64,000 nt of DNA from Hungatella sp. UBA4396 (lineage in GTDB: Bacteria; Bacillota; Clostridia; Lachnospirales; Lachnospiraceae): positions 1 through 64,000 of the forward strand of contig DGRE01000047.1 of assembly GCA_002389905.1 (NCBI GenBank), written 5' to 3'. Made by a program: the position numbers and the translations under genes. Numbering within the stretch: position 1 is the first letter of the stretch; each line of letters starts with the position of its first letter. Below the pieces are notes generated by a model, which worked only from the letters and a program-made list of their open reading frames with translations, had not been told where the DNA came from and ran no database searches. Shown here in pieces: positions 1 through 8,130 of this stretch.

Positions 1-82
1 CGCGCTTTTTTTATTTACAGCGTAAACCTGGGTTTTATCAGGATTCCAGCTGTTTTTTTGTGTTCTAAAAAGATCCCTTTTA

Positions 83-102
83 GGGTAGACAGGGGTAGAC
101 AG
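83..102. repeat. Tandem perfect 10-bp direct repeat
   Basis: GGGTAGACAG occurs twice in direct tandem (83-92 and 93-102). Two copies one helical turn apart could be an operator for a dimeric regulator. No function can be assigned from two copies alone. Confidence 0.5.
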
Positions 103-224
103 TTTAGTTTAAACGGGCAAAAAGATGGGAAGCGTTTCATTCGGAAAAATGGTTTTACGAGAATAAAGCAGGGCGGACTATGCTGTATTTTGTAAGGCAA
201 AGGATGAAATACTGGGAAATATGG

Positions 225-253
225 TATACAGGAGTTGAAGAATGTGGTAGAAT
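225..253 (+). promoter_or_regulatory. Candidate promoter for the cytidylate-kinase-like gene
   Basis: TATACA (225-230) and TAGAAT (248-253) are 17 nt apart, and the -10 is preceded by TG plus one base (extended -10). The -35 matches TTGACA at only four of six positions. It lies about 130 nt before the first start codon. Confidence 0.35.
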
Positions 254-380
254 GCAGATATATCAAGACAAATGGAACCCTGTAATAATCATGAATGCAG
301 CTCATGGACGGGCCTTGTCTGGCCGTAAGGAAACATCGGCTGGCAGAGCCGTTTAGGCAGCAGAAGATAAGGAGGAGTAC

Positions 381-980
381 ATGTTGGAAAAGGTGATTAC
401 AATTAGCCGTGAGTTTGGCAGCGGCGGACGTGAATTAGGTATGAAATTGGCGGAAAAGCTGGGAATTCCGTTTTATGATAAGGAACTGATTTCCCTGTCA
501 GCGGAGGAAAGTGATTTGTCAGAGGAAGCATTTCTGCACTATGATGAGCATATTCCTACTTTGCAGGAGTCTTTGAAGCAGCATGTTTATTCGCCGTTTT
601 CTTCTCTTTATGAAGTGTCTGTATCGGACCAGATTTTCCTGGCTCAAAGCCGTGTAATCAGGAAGCTGGCGGAACAGGGGCCTTGTATTATTGTGGGACG
701 GTGTGCGGACCGGGTTCTGGAAAACAGCTTAAACCTGTTTATTTATGCAAAAATGGAGAACCGTTTAAAGAGAATGAATTCTTTGTCCACGGGAGTTGCT
801 CCTGATATAATGGAAAGTAAAATCAGGGAAGTGGATAAAAAGAGAAAGGATTACTATCAGTATTACACGGGAAATGAGTGGGGAAAGGCTCAGAATTATC
901 ATTTGTGCCTGGAAAGCGGTGTGGCAGGGGTTAACGGATGCCTAAGCGCTGTTATGGCCTATCTGGAGTTTTTGGATTAA
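381..980 (+). CDS. Cytidylate kinase-like family protein
   Basis: A 199-residue P-loop protein of the cytidylate-kinase-like family (AAA_33/Cytidylate_kin2 type). The N-terminus reads ITISREFGSGGRELG at about residues 6-20, a degenerate phosphate-binding loop followed by a helix and a strand (IPFYDKELI), as in family members. The rest is helical, with a basic segment (SKIREVDKKRKDYYQYYTG) resembling the kinase lid. True CMP kinases are somewhat longer and are usually linked to ribosomal protein S1 or housekeeping genes. This one stands alone, so substrate and role are unknown. The start is clear: ATG preceded by AAGGAGG. It is followed by an independent extended -10 promoter, so it is probably monocistronic. 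Confidence 0.8.
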   Translation: MLEKVITISREFGSGGRELGMKLAEKLGIPFYDKELISLSAEESDLSEEAFLHYDEHIPTLQESLKQHVYSPFSSLYEVSVSDQIFLAQSRVIRKLAEQGPCIIVGRCADRVLENSLNLFIYAKMENRLKRMNSLSTGVAPDIMESKIREVDKKRKDYYQYYTGNEWGKAQNYHLCLESGVAGVNGCLSAVMAYLEFLD

Positions 981-1058
981 ATAAAAACGTGATTTGGATT
1001 GTATTAAGGAAATTCTGAAAAATGTAAGAATAATGTAAATCATAATTCCACAAACGGA

Positions 1059-1067
1059 TGGTATAAT
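1059..1067 (+). promoter_or_regulatory. Extended -10 promoter before the L,D-transpeptidase
   Basis: TGG followed by TATAAT (1062-1067) is an extended -10 box, which can work without a good -35. The sequence 17 nt upstream is a poor -35 match. It sits about 140 nt before the preferred start codon. Confidence 0.45.
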
Positions 1068-1203
1068 ATGGTTTATGAGAAAACACTTTTTAGATTTCTG
1101 ATGAAAGGCAGCGCTCTTTTCTGTCCTCCATCCGATTACGCCGTGCCCTCTGGGTATGAAAACTTGTTTTCATAATATGACAAATAAGGGGGTTTTTAAA
1201 ATT

Positions 1204-1812
1204 GTGAAATTGATAGGAAGAAAATATAAACGTCTGCTTGCCTGGGTATTTGCACTGGTATTGTCTTTATCCGCCAGCTTAACAGGGTATGGAGAGCCCG
1301 TATCCGGGCCGGGGGTAAACCTTGGAGCAGGGGGGGCGCCATCCACAAATGGTGTGACCATATACGTGAGCAAACGGACCAAGGTTTTGACATTAAAGCA
1401 GAATGGGGCATTGATCGCTCAATACCCTGTTGCATTAGGGGCTTCGTCTGAGGATGGAAACAAAAAGGTGGAGGGTGATATGAGAACCCCCAGCGGCCAG
1501 TTTTACGTGTGCACCAGAAATGATAAAAGTGTGGCTTATTTATCCTTAGGGCTTTCCTATCCCGGAATCCAGGATGCGGAAAGAGGCTTTGCAGACGGCA
1601 TTATTACAGAAGCGGAGCGGGATGAAATCGTGAATGCGAACCTGGAAGGCAGGCAGCCGCCCTGGGACACGGCTCTTGGCGGGGCTATTATGATTCATGG
1701 AGAAAGAATTCCCGATGGAACCACCAGCGGATGCGTTGCAGTTGACAATACTGTGATGGATGTTTTATGGAGCTACTGCAATTTAGGTGTGCCGGTTACC
1801 ATAGGACCATAA
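1204..1812 (+). CDS. Secreted L,D-transpeptidase (YkuD domain)
   Basis: The mature part is a YkuD catalytic domain, which makes 3-3 cross-links in peptidoglycan or anchors proteins to it. With the GTG start at 1204 the protein is 202 residues and begins with a classic signal peptide (basic MKLIGRKYKR, then a hydrophobic Leu/Val/Ala run), so it acts outside the membrane. The active site is visible: His165-Gly and, 12 residues later, SGC with the nucleophile Cys177. I see no LysM or peptidoglycan-binding domain, so it is a minimal enzyme. GTG 1204 is preferred because AAGGGGG lies about 11 nt upstream and the signal peptide then starts correctly; an in-frame ATG at 1156 would add 16 residues. 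A strong terminator follows. Confidence 0.85.
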   Translation: MKLIGRKYKRLLAWVFALVLSLSASLTGYGEPVSGPGVNLGAGGAPSTNGVTIYVSKRTKVLTLKQNGALIAQYPVALGASSEDGNKKVEGDMRTPSGQFYVCTRNDKSVAYLSLGLSYPGIQDAERGFADGIITEAERDEIVNANLEGRQPPWDTALGGAIMIHGERIPDGTTSGCVAVDNTVMDVLWSYCNLGVPVTIGP

Positions 1813-1815
1813 GAG

Positions 1816-1863
1816 AAAATTCCCCCAATATACGGTTTTAAGCCGTTTTTGGGGAATTTTTTA
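1816..1863 (+). terminator. Rho-independent terminator after the L,D-transpeptidase
   Basis: AAAATTCCCC (from 1816) pairs with GGGGAATTTT (1851-1860), with an inner ACGG/CCGT stem, and the hairpin ends in a T-run. Confidence 0.85.
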
Positions 1864-1946
1864 TGGCTGTCCTTGTATTATAACAGCCATTGTACTATAA
1901 TAACCAGGATATGATAAAATACAAAGAGACAGAGGAGAAGCGGTCC

Positions 1947-3122
1947 ATGCAGTTTGCTGAAAGAATGAATCGTTTTGGAGAGGGAATCTTTTCAAAGCTG
2001 TTGGAAATGAAAAGACGGAAAGAGGAAAAGGGAGAGCTGGTTATTGATCTGGGTGTGGGTGCACCAAACATTCCTCCGGCAAAGCACATTACAGAGGCTC
2101 TGTGTCAGTCAGCGGCAGATCCGAAGAATTACATCTATGCCATCAACGACCAAAGGGAGCTTCTTGAAGCAGTGGCCCAGTGGTATGACACAAGGTATGG
2201 CGTGACCCTGGACCCGGCATCTGAAATCTGTTCTTTGTTAGGTTCCCAGGAAGGACTGGCTCATATTGCCTTATCCATTGTGGATGAAGGAGATATGGTT
2301 TTAGTTCCGGACCCCTGCTATCCTGTATTTGCAGATGGTCCTCTTTTGGCGGGAGCCAGTCTATTTTACATGTCTCAGAAAAAAGAAAATGGTTATATTA
2401 TAGATTTTAATGATATTCCTGAAGATATTGCGAAAAAAGCAAAATTTCTGATTGTTTCTTATCCCAATAACCCTACTACTGCTTTGGCTCCTGATTCTTT
2501 TTATGAGAAGCTGATTGAATTTGCCGTAAAATATAATATTATCGTTCTTCACGACAATGCATACAGTGAGCTGGTGTTTGACGGCAGGAAATGCGGCAGC
2601 TTTCTTAAGTTTCCGGGAGCAAAGGAAATTGGAGTGGAGTTTAATTCTCTTTCCAAGACTTATGGACTGGCAGGAGCCAGAATCGGTTTTTGTCTTGGAA
2701 ATAAAGAGGTGGTCAGCAGGATGAAAACCCTGAAATCCAATATGGACTATGGTATGTTTCTGCCTCTCCAGAAGGCGGCCATTGCGGCCATCGGAGGGGA
2801 CCAGTCCTGTGTGACAGAGACCAGAAGGGCATATGAAAGAAGAAGGGATGCCCTCTGCGATGGAATGTCCCAAATCGGATGGGAGATGGAAAAGCCGGAA
2901 GCCACTATGTTTGTATGGGCTAAAATACCGGAAGGATTTGACAACTCCGCCTCTTTTGCTATGGAACTGCTGGAAAAATCCGGTGTTTTAGTGACTCCAG
3001 GAAGTGCCTTTGGTCCATCAGGAGAAGGGTATGTGAGACTGGCCTTGGTTCAGGATGAGGAGGTTCTGGCCCGGGCAGCCCAAATGGTAGAAAAAAGCGG
3101 GATTTTGAGGAACAGGTCATGA
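1947..3122 (+). CDS. Class I/II PLP-dependent aminotransferase
   Basis: A fold-type I PLP enzyme of 391 residues. Seen in the sequence: the PLP lysine in SLSKTYGLAGARIGF (Lys237), the NPNNPTT-like segment in SYPNNPTTALAPD, and HDNAYSEL with the PLP-binding Asp and Tyr. The family transfers an amino group between amino acids and 2-oxo acids. The overall pattern resembles LL-diaminopimelate/alanine aminotransferases, but the substrate cannot be read from sequence. The ATG at 1947 has GAGGAG 9 nt upstream; an upstream ATG at 1890 would add 19 residues without a ribosome binding site. The stop overlaps the next start (ATGA at 3119), so it is translationally coupled to the VanZ-family gene and probably co-transcribed with truA. 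Confidence 0.85.
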   Translation: MQFAERMNRFGEGIFSKLLEMKRRKEEKGELVIDLGVGAPNIPPAKHITEALCQSAADPKNYIYAINDQRELLEAVAQWYDTRYGVTLDPASEICSLLGSQEGLAHIALSIVDEGDMVLVPDPCYPVFADGPLLAGASLFYMSQKKENGYIIDFNDIPEDIAKKAKFLIVSYPNNPTTALAPDSFYEKLIEFAVKYNIIVLHDNAYSELVFDGRKCGSFLKFPGAKEIGVEFNSLSKTYGLAGARIGFCLGNKEVVSRMKTLKSNMDYGMFLPLQKAAIAAIGGDQSCVTETRRAYERRRDALCDGMSQIGWEMEKPEATMFVWAKIPEGFDNSASFAMELLEKSGVLVTPGSAFGPSGEGYVRLALVQDEEVLARAAQMVEKSGILRNRS

Positions 3123-3592
3123 AAAAGAAGTATATCTGGACAGCGGTTACAGTGTTTTATGTGTTGTTTATATTTTCCCATTCCTTGAAGCCGTCGGATA
3201 TTTCGTCAGAGGACAGCGGAAGGGTGCTGGAGCTGATTCAGAAAGTTTTTAAGTTATGGGAAATAAATGCCCCGTGGGTGACGGAGCATGTGATACGCAA
3301 GGCGGCACATTTTTCAGAATATGCTTTGTTAGGAATTTTACTGTGGAATTGTCTTCCGGCCTGCGGCTTTGCTTCCCAGGTGCGTTGGATGATCCATGTG
3401 ACGGCAGGGTGTGTGGTTCCTTTGTTAGATGAAACGATACAGTTATTTGTTCCGGGAAGGTCCGGACAGGTTGGAGATATATGGATAGACTGCTTTGGAG
3501 TGATTTTTGGAACATTGCTTGGAGCAATAGGGCTGGTGGTGAGAAAACAAGCCATGAACAGCAAGATGAAAATGAAAAGAAGGGCGAAATAA
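3119..3592 (+). CDS. VanZ-family membrane protein
   Basis: A 157-residue integral membrane protein of the VanZ-like family. Seen: an N-terminal hydrophobic segment (YIWTAVTVFYVLFIFSHSL), the family signature around HVIRKAAHFSEYALLGILLW, the DETIQLFVPGRSGQVGDIWIDCFG segment, and a final membrane segment. VanZ itself gives low-level teicoplanin resistance, but most family members have no proven role. Here the context (aminotransferase, truA) says nothing about resistance. The start overlaps the preceding stop by four bases. Confidence 0.85.
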   Translation: MKKKYIWTAVTVFYVLFIFSHSLKPSDISSEDSGRVLELIQKVFKLWEINAPWVTEHVIRKAAHFSEYALLGILLWNCLPACGFASQVRWMIHVTAGCVVPLLDETIQLFVPGRSGQVGDIWIDCFGVIFGTLLGAIGLVVRKQAMNSKMKMKRRAK

Positions 3593-3593
3593 T

Positions 3594-4334
3594 ATGATGA
3601 AAAATTACCGGATGGTACTGGAATATGATGGAAGCAGGTACGATGGATGGCAGAAGCAGGGAAATAGCTCTCAGACCATACAGGGAAAAATAGAGGGTGT
3701 TTTGGAGCGGATGGCAGGAGTGCCTGTGGAGGTTCACGGTTCCGGGCGGACAGATTCCGGTGTACATGCGTTGGCCCAGACAGCCAATTTTCATGCTGAT
3801 GTGAACATGTCGGAGGAGGAAATAAAGGCTTATTTAAACAAGTATCTTCCGGAGGATATCGGGGTAAAATCAGTGGAACAGGCTTCTGACCGGTTTCACA
3901 GCAGGCTCAACGGAACAGAAAAGACTTATCTGTACCAGATCGAAACCGGTGCGAGAAAACAGGTATTTGAAAGAAAATACATTTACGGCCTTTTTCAGCC
4001 TCTCAATGTAAAGGAGATGGAGCGGGCGGCTTCTTTTCTAATAGGAGAAAAGGATTTTAAGAGCTTCTGTTCCAACAAGAAGCTGAAGAAGTCTTCGGTG
4101 AGAATTTTAAAGAGCATTGAATTTAAACAGGAAGGAAGCAAGCTTTTTATCCGTTATACGGGAAATGGATTTTTATATAATATGGTAAGGATTCTTACAG
4201 GAACCTTGATTGAAGTAGGATTGGGGCAGCGAAAGGCGGAAGAGATGAAGGAAATCCTGGAGGCCAAGGAGAGAAGCGCAGCCGGTTTTACGGCACCTCC
4301 GGAGGGCCTTTTTTTGGAGAAGGTATATTATTAG
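3594..4334 (+). CDS. truA: tRNA pseudouridine(38-40) synthase TruA
   Basis: TruA converts uridines 38, 39 and 40 in the anticodon arm of many tRNAs to pseudouridine. The 246-residue length is normal. The catalytic aspartate is Asp54 in GSGRTDSGVHA, and the N-terminal YDGSRYDGWQ and C-terminal FLYNMVRILTGTLIEVG motifs are intact. Two adjacent ATGs (3594, 3597) are possible starts, with AAGGGCG just upstream. It follows the VanZ gene by one base and probably belongs to the same transcript. Confidence 0.95.
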   Translation: MMKNYRMVLEYDGSRYDGWQKQGNSSQTIQGKIEGVLERMAGVPVEVHGSGRTDSGVHALAQTANFHADVNMSEEEIKAYLNKYLPEDIGVKSVEQASDRFHSRLNGTEKTYLYQIETGARKQVFERKYIYGLFQPLNVKEMERAASFLIGEKDFKSFCSNKKLKKSSVRILKSIEFKQEGSKLFIRYTGNGFLYNMVRILTGTLIEVGLGQRKAEEMKEILEAKERSAAGFTAPPEGLFLEKVYY

Positions 4335-4367
4335 AATGAGTCAGGATGGGAGCGGGAAAGGAGCAGC

Positions 4368-5546
4368 ATGACGGAATTTTTGGTGAGAAGGTTTATCAAG
4401 GATTATAAGAATACGGATGATGTACAGGTGAGGACAAGATACGGGCTGATGGCCAGCACTGTGGGGATCTGCTGTAATATCATTCTATTCTGTGCCAAGA
4501 TTTTCGTGGGATTGATGGTCAACAGCATTTCCGTTATGGCGGATGGGTTTAACAATCTCTCTGATGCCGCCTCTTCTATCATCGGGTTTGTGGGAGTGAA
4601 GATGGCCGGGAAGCCCGCTGATGAGGAGCATCCCTTCGGACATGGAAGAGTGGAATATATTGCCGCATTTGTTGTGGCCTTTCTGGTCATTCAAGTTGGC
4701 TTTTCTCTTTTTAAAACCTCCTTGGGAAAGATCTTCCATCCAGAAGAAATGGTATTTAAAGGAGTTTCCGTATTTATTTTACTCCTTTCTGTCTGCGTCA
4801 AGCTGTGGCTGGCAGCTTTTAACCGTAAGCTGGGAAAACGGATTCAGTCTGCGGTCATGAAGGCCACGGCAGCGGATTCCTTAGGAGATGTGGCGGCGAC
4901 TTCGGCTGCTATAGTTTCCCTTTTATTCTACGGGATATGGGGATTAAACATTGACGGAATTGTGGGGATTATGGTTTCCCTGGTAGTTATGTGGGCAGGC
5001 GTGAGCATTGCAAAGGATACTCTGGCTCCTCTCATTGGCGAACCCATTGATCCCAAGCTGTACGGGGAAATTACCAGCTTTGTGGAGAGCTATGAGGGAA
5101 TTATAGGAAGTCATGACCTGATCGTCCATAATTACGGCCCTTCAAGAAGTATGGCTTCCATCCATGCAGAGGTGCCTAATGATGTAAATGTGGATGTTTC
5201 CCACGAAATCATTGACAGGATTGAACGGGACGCATTAAAAAAATTCGGTATATTTCTGGTGATTCACATGGACCCTGTGGAGACGAACAATTCCAGAGTG
5301 ATGGAGTTTGGATGTATGGTGGAAAATGTATTAAAGGAAGTGGATGCAAAAGTTTCATTTCACGATTTCCGTATGGTGGAGGGAAGAAGCAGGATCAACC
5401 TCATTTTTGATCTGGTGGTTCCCAGGGAATATGACACAGAGAAACGGGAATGGTTAAAGAAAGAGATTACGAGAAGAATCACTGAGGTGGATAAGCGGTG
5501 CTGTCTGGTCATTACAGCCGAAAGCGGCTTTGGAGTGGAAAAATAA
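4368..5546 (+). CDS. Cation diffusion facilitator (CDF) metal exporter
   Basis: A 392-residue CDF transporter that exports divalent metal ions (Zn, Fe, Mn or Co) in exchange for protons. It has an N-terminal membrane domain with the metal-site residues in SVMADGFNNLSDAASS and the family motif HPFGHGRVEY. The later ATAADSLGDVAATSAA helix carries the second metal-site Asp. A cytoplasmic ferredoxin-like C-terminal domain (about residues 215-390) follows and is longer than in minimal members, apparently with an extra ferredoxin-like repeat. Metal specificity is not determinable. AAAGGAG precedes the ATG. It lies 33 nt after truA. Confidence 0.88.
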   Translation: MTEFLVRRFIKDYKNTDDVQVRTRYGLMASTVGICCNIILFCAKIFVGLMVNSISVMADGFNNLSDAASSIIGFVGVKMAGKPADEEHPFGHGRVEYIAAFVVAFLVIQVGFSLFKTSLGKIFHPEEMVFKGVSVFILLLSVCVKLWLAAFNRKLGKRIQSAVMKATAADSLGDVAATSAAIVSLLFYGIWGLNIDGIVGIMVSLVVMWAGVSIAKDTLAPLIGEPIDPKLYGEITSFVESYEGIIGSHDLIVHNYGPSRSMASIHAEVPNDVNVDVSHEIIDRIERDALKKFGIFLVIHMDPVETNNSRVMEFGCMVENVLKEVDAKVSFHDFRMVEGRSRINLIFDLVVPREYDTEKREWLKKEITRRITEVDKRCCLVITAESGFGVEK

Positions 5547-5622
5547 GGAAATAAAAAATTTCCATATTATGCAATAAGAAGACAGCATTCCGCATTAACT
5601 TAGTAGAAAGGAAATCTGATCC

Positions 5623-6201
5623 ATGTTGTTTATGGGATTGATGAGCCTTGGCGGGCCCGAGGATTACGGCCGTTTAAGCGATGAAGCACTGCTTGTAAAG
5701 GTTGCCGGTGGAGACCAGGAAGCCTTTCGGCAGTTATATCAGAATACAGACCGGACAATGTATAGCTTTATTCTGTCCATTGTAAAGCACCCCCAGGATG
5801 CGGAGGAGATCATGCAGGAAGTCTATTTAAAGATATGGACCTCTGCAGCAGGCTACAAGTCCCAGGGGAAGCCTTTGGCGTGGATGTTTACCATTGCACG
5901 GAATCTTTGCTATATGAAATTCCGGGAACAAAAACATGATTCGGATATCACCTTAGAAGATTTAACTGGAATGGAAACGGGAGAAGTCTGCCCGGAGATC
6001 GAAATGGCTGCGGATAAAATGGTGCTTCTTGCCGCCCTTCAGATTCTTAAGGAGGAGGAGAGGGAAATTGTCCTGCTCCACACTTCAGGAGGGCTAAAGC
6101 ACAGAGAAATTGCCGCCAGCCTTAAGATCCCGTTGGCTACGGCTCTTTCCAGATATAACCGGGCTATGAAGAAATTGGAAAATTACTTGAGAGAGGAGTA
6201 G
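5623..6201 (+). CDS. ECF-type RNA polymerase sigma factor
   Basis: A 192-residue sigma-70-family factor with only region 2 (about residues 25-95; DAEEIMQEVYLKIWTSAAGY and AWMFTIARNLCYMKFRE) and region 4 (about 125-190; LLHTSGGLKHREIAASLKIPLATALSRYNRAMKKL, a helix-turn-helix). This is the extracytoplasmic-function architecture. The next gene, 8 nt downstream, encodes a membrane-anchored RsgI-like protein that should hold it inactive. AAAGGA precedes the ATG. Such pairs usually autoregulate, but I could not recognise an ECF promoter with confidence in the 76-nt gap upstream. Confidence 0.88.
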   Translation: MLFMGLMSLGGPEDYGRLSDEALLVKVAGGDQEAFRQLYQNTDRTMYSFILSIVKHPQDAEEIMQEVYLKIWTSAAGYKSQGKPLAWMFTIARNLCYMKFREQKHDSDITLEDLTGMETGEVCPEIEMAADKMVLLAALQILKEEEREIVLLHTSGGLKHREIAASLKIPLATALSRYNRAMKKLENYLREE

Positions 6202-6209
6202 GCTTTGTT

Positions 6210-7628
6210 ATGGCAAAATTAAATCGCAGACAATTGAATAGACAACAGCTTGAAGCCTGCATAAGGTCTGCGGTATGCGAGTTGACTCCTGATGTACTGG
6301 ACCGGATTGATTTAAGTACGCCCCAGGAAAAGGAAGCAGCAGCCCGGCCGGTCCGGAATATAAGGCGGAAGGTGACAGGTATTCTGGCAGCCGCCTGCCT
6401 TTCTATGATCGCCCTGGCAGGGGGAACGTACACCTATCAGAATGGCAGGGTGGATTCTGTAATCGGAATCGATGTAAATCCCAGCATTGAGCTGTCTGTA
6501 AATAGAAGGAACAAGGTCCTGGAAGCAGAGGCTCTCAATGACGACGGGACGGATATTATGGAAGATATGGACCTAAAGGGCGTGGACTTAAATGTTGCGG
6601 TCAATGCGGTCATTGGCTCCATGGTCACACAGGGCTACTTAAATGATCTGGATAATGCGATCCTGGTCACAGTGTCCAACGACAGCATTAAAAAGGCCCA
6701 GGGCCTGCGTTATTCGGTGGTAAAGGATATACAGGCCACGCTGGAGGAAAAGCAGTTAAAGGCAGTGGTCTATGACCAGCAGGTCATTGAAGAGGATGAA
6801 GTAAAGCAGCTTGCTGATGAATATAACATTTCTTATGGAAAGGCTTATTTCTTAAAGGAACTGATCGGGCAGAATTCCTCCCTGACTATGGATGATATGA
6901 AGGAACTGGCCCCCTTGACTATGGAAGAGATTGCCGGAGTCATAACAGAGCGTTCCTATGCGGTAGGAGACAGGACCGGTGTTCAGGAGCCTGAGACTTC
7001 GCCGCCCGCAACACAGACGGAGACCAGCGCAGAGACCAGCCCTCCTTCGACAGAGGAGCAGGTGACTGAGGCGCCGACCGCTGCGACAGAAAGCCAGCCA
7101 GCGGCCCAGACTTCCCAGCCACAGACTCAGCCGGCCTCTTCGGCACCTTCCCAAGCTCCGGAGGAGACTTCCTCAGGGCAGGAAGTGGTATCCTCTGAGG
7201 TCATAAAGATCGACTATGTGGACTATGAAAACGAACTTGTTATGATTTATTTCAAAACCAAGGTCAAATGGAAAAATCCCACTGTTTCTGTAAAGGATGG
7301 AGATGGAAGTACCTATTCCGCAAAAATGGGAGACACTTCTTCCGACTATTGTGAGATTCATGTTACAGGGCTTCAGGGAGCCACGGAGTATACCTTTATT
7401 CTGGGAGGCATTTCTCCTAAGATTGGAAGGCAGACAACTGTAAAGGGTGTATTTGAGACCCCTGTCATCGGAGACGGAATGCCGGATTTGGGGACAGAGG
7501 AGGAAGAGACAGAGGAGACGGCTGATACAGAACCGGCATCCTCCACCGGCACAGCGCCGTCTGAAACCGCGGAAAAAGAGATAAAAAAAGAAGAGACTAC
7601 CCATACCGGAGAAGAGCCTTCCTATTAG
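6210..7628 (+). CDS. RsgI-like membrane anti-sigma factor with C-terminal sensing domain
   Basis: A 472-residue single-pass membrane protein encoded directly after the ECF sigma factor. Order: a cytoplasmic N-terminal anti-sigma segment (residues 1-52), one membrane helix (about 54-76), then the RsgI-type extracellular region beginning VIGIDVNPSIELSVN. A Thr/Pro/Ser/Gln-rich linker (about 255-325) and a fibronectin-like beta domain (about 330-420) follow, and the tail is acidic. In RsgI proteins the peptide bond of the conserved Asn-Pro is cut autocatalytically as part of signalling; here it is Asn90-Pro91. Partnering an ECF factor rather than SigI is the unusual feature. The ligand is unknown; the linker suggests a surface or cell-wall signal. 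Confidence 0.75.
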   Translation: MAKLNRRQLNRQQLEACIRSAVCELTPDVLDRIDLSTPQEKEAAARPVRNIRRKVTGILAAACLSMIALAGGTYTYQNGRVDSVIGIDVNPSIELSVNRRNKVLEAEALNDDGTDIMEDMDLKGVDLNVAVNAVIGSMVTQGYLNDLDNAILVTVSNDSIKKAQGLRYSVVKDIQATLEEKQLKAVVYDQQVIEEDEVKQLADEYNISYGKAYFLKELIGQNSSLTMDDMKELAPLTMEEIAGVITERSYAVGDRTGVQEPETSPPATQTETSAETSPPSTEEQVTEAPTAATESQPAAQTSQPQTQPASSAPSQAPEETSSGQEVVSSEVIKIDYVDYENELVMIYFKTKVKWKNPTVSVKDGDGSTYSAKMGDTSSDYCEIHVTGLQGATEYTFILGGISPKIGRQTTVKGVFETPVIGDGMPDLGTEEEETEETADTEPASSTGTAPSETAEKEIKKEETTHTGEEPSY

Positions 7629-7642
7629 GAGGCTCTTTTTGT
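7612..7642 (+). terminator. Terminator overlapping the anti-sigma factor stop codon
   Basis: AAGAGCCTTCC and GGAGGCTCTT flank the stop codon loop TATTA and are followed by a T-run. Confidence 0.85.
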
Positions 7643-7683
7643 CTGGGGAATGCAGAAAAATAATGAAATATGTAAAAAAGTGC

Positions 7684-7712
7684 TTGACCGGAGAGAAAAG
7701 CTATAGTACAAT
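7684..7712 (+). promoter_or_regulatory. Promoter of the first tRNA-Gln
   Basis: TTGACC (7684-7689), 17-nt spacer, TACAAT (7707-7712), ending 16 nt before the tRNA 5' end. Confidence 0.8.
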
Positions 7713-7728
7713 GTATTCGTTGTGTCAA

Positions 7729-7800
7729 TGGGCTATCGCCAAACGGTAAGGCAACGGACTCTGACTCCGTCATCTCAAGGTTCGAATCCTTGTAGCCCAG
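7729..7800 (+). tRNA. tRNA-Gln (anticodon CUG), copy 1
   Basis: A 72-nt cloverleaf. Acceptor TGGGCTA pairs with TAGCCCA, discriminator G. The D-stem is GCC/GGC. The anticodon stem ACGGA/TCCGT encloses loop CTCTGAC, giving anticodon CTG, which reads CAG. The T-arm is CAAGG/CCTTG with TTCGAAT. No CCA is encoded. The sequence is identical to the copy at 7917. Confidence 0.95.
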
Positions 7801-7804
7801 CTGC

Positions 7805-7847
7805 AAAAGTTTTGGTTTTCCGGGAAGGAAAACGGAAACTTTTTTCA
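7805..7847 (+). terminator. Terminator of tRNA-Gln copy 1
   Basis: AAAGTTTTGGTTTTCC pairs with GGAAAACGGAAACTTT with small mismatches, followed by a T-run. Confidence 0.75.
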
Positions 7848-7870
7848 TTTCCAGGCACTGGAAAAAGTGC

Positions 7871-7899
7871 TTGACAATTTTTAAAGCGTCATATATAAT
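7871..7899 (+). promoter_or_regulatory. Promoter of the second tRNA-Gln
   Basis: A perfect consensus promoter: TTGACA (7871-7876), 17-nt spacer, TATAAT (7894-7899). Confidence 0.92.
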
Positions 7900-7916
7900 T
7901 AATCTCGTTGTAGTGA

Positions 7917-7988
7917 TGGGCTATCGCCAAACGGTAAGGCAACGGACTCTGACTCCGTCATCTCAAGGTTCGAATCCTTGTAGCCCAG
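7917..7988 (+). tRNA. tRNA-Gln (anticodon CUG), copy 2
   Basis: Identical over all 72 nt to the copy at 7729. It has its own consensus promoter and terminator, so the two copies are separate transcription units rather than a processed tandem transcript. CCA is not encoded. Confidence 0.95.
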
Positions 7989-7995
7989 GTCGAAA

Positions 7996-8022
7996 GCGGA
8001 ACCTTTATGGGTTCCGTTTTTT
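7996..8022 (+). terminator. Terminator of tRNA-Gln copy 2
   Basis: CGGAACC pairs with GGTTCCG around a short loop, followed by TTTTTT. Confidence 0.85.
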
Positions 8023-8130
8023 GTGCGGAAAAAATGTATTAGGTTGGTTTTGTGGGGATTTCTCCGGTTTGTCTGGACAAGAACAGGAAAATGTTTTATA
8101 ATGTTATTTAATTTTGATGAGAGGTGAGGC

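Larger units (their letters stand above)
1..380. other. Intergenic leader with no supported gene
   Basis: No credible coding sequence is visible before the first gene. The stretch holds a perfect tandem 10-mer at 83-102 and a possible promoter at 225-253. The only open frame of any length runs on the minus strand, is rich in Phe, Pro and Ser, and has no ribosome binding site or family resemblance, so I leave it out. Confidence 0.5.

Noticed and set aside
126..141. Possible catabolite-response (cre) site near GGGAAGCGTTTCAT
   Set aside because: The half-sites are offset by one base relative to the cre consensus, so the central CG does not line up.
15..305. Minus-strand open frame of 96 codons at the left edge
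   Set aside because: No ribosome binding site, odd Phe/Pro-rich composition, no family resemblance, and it runs through the tandem repeat and a candidate promoter.
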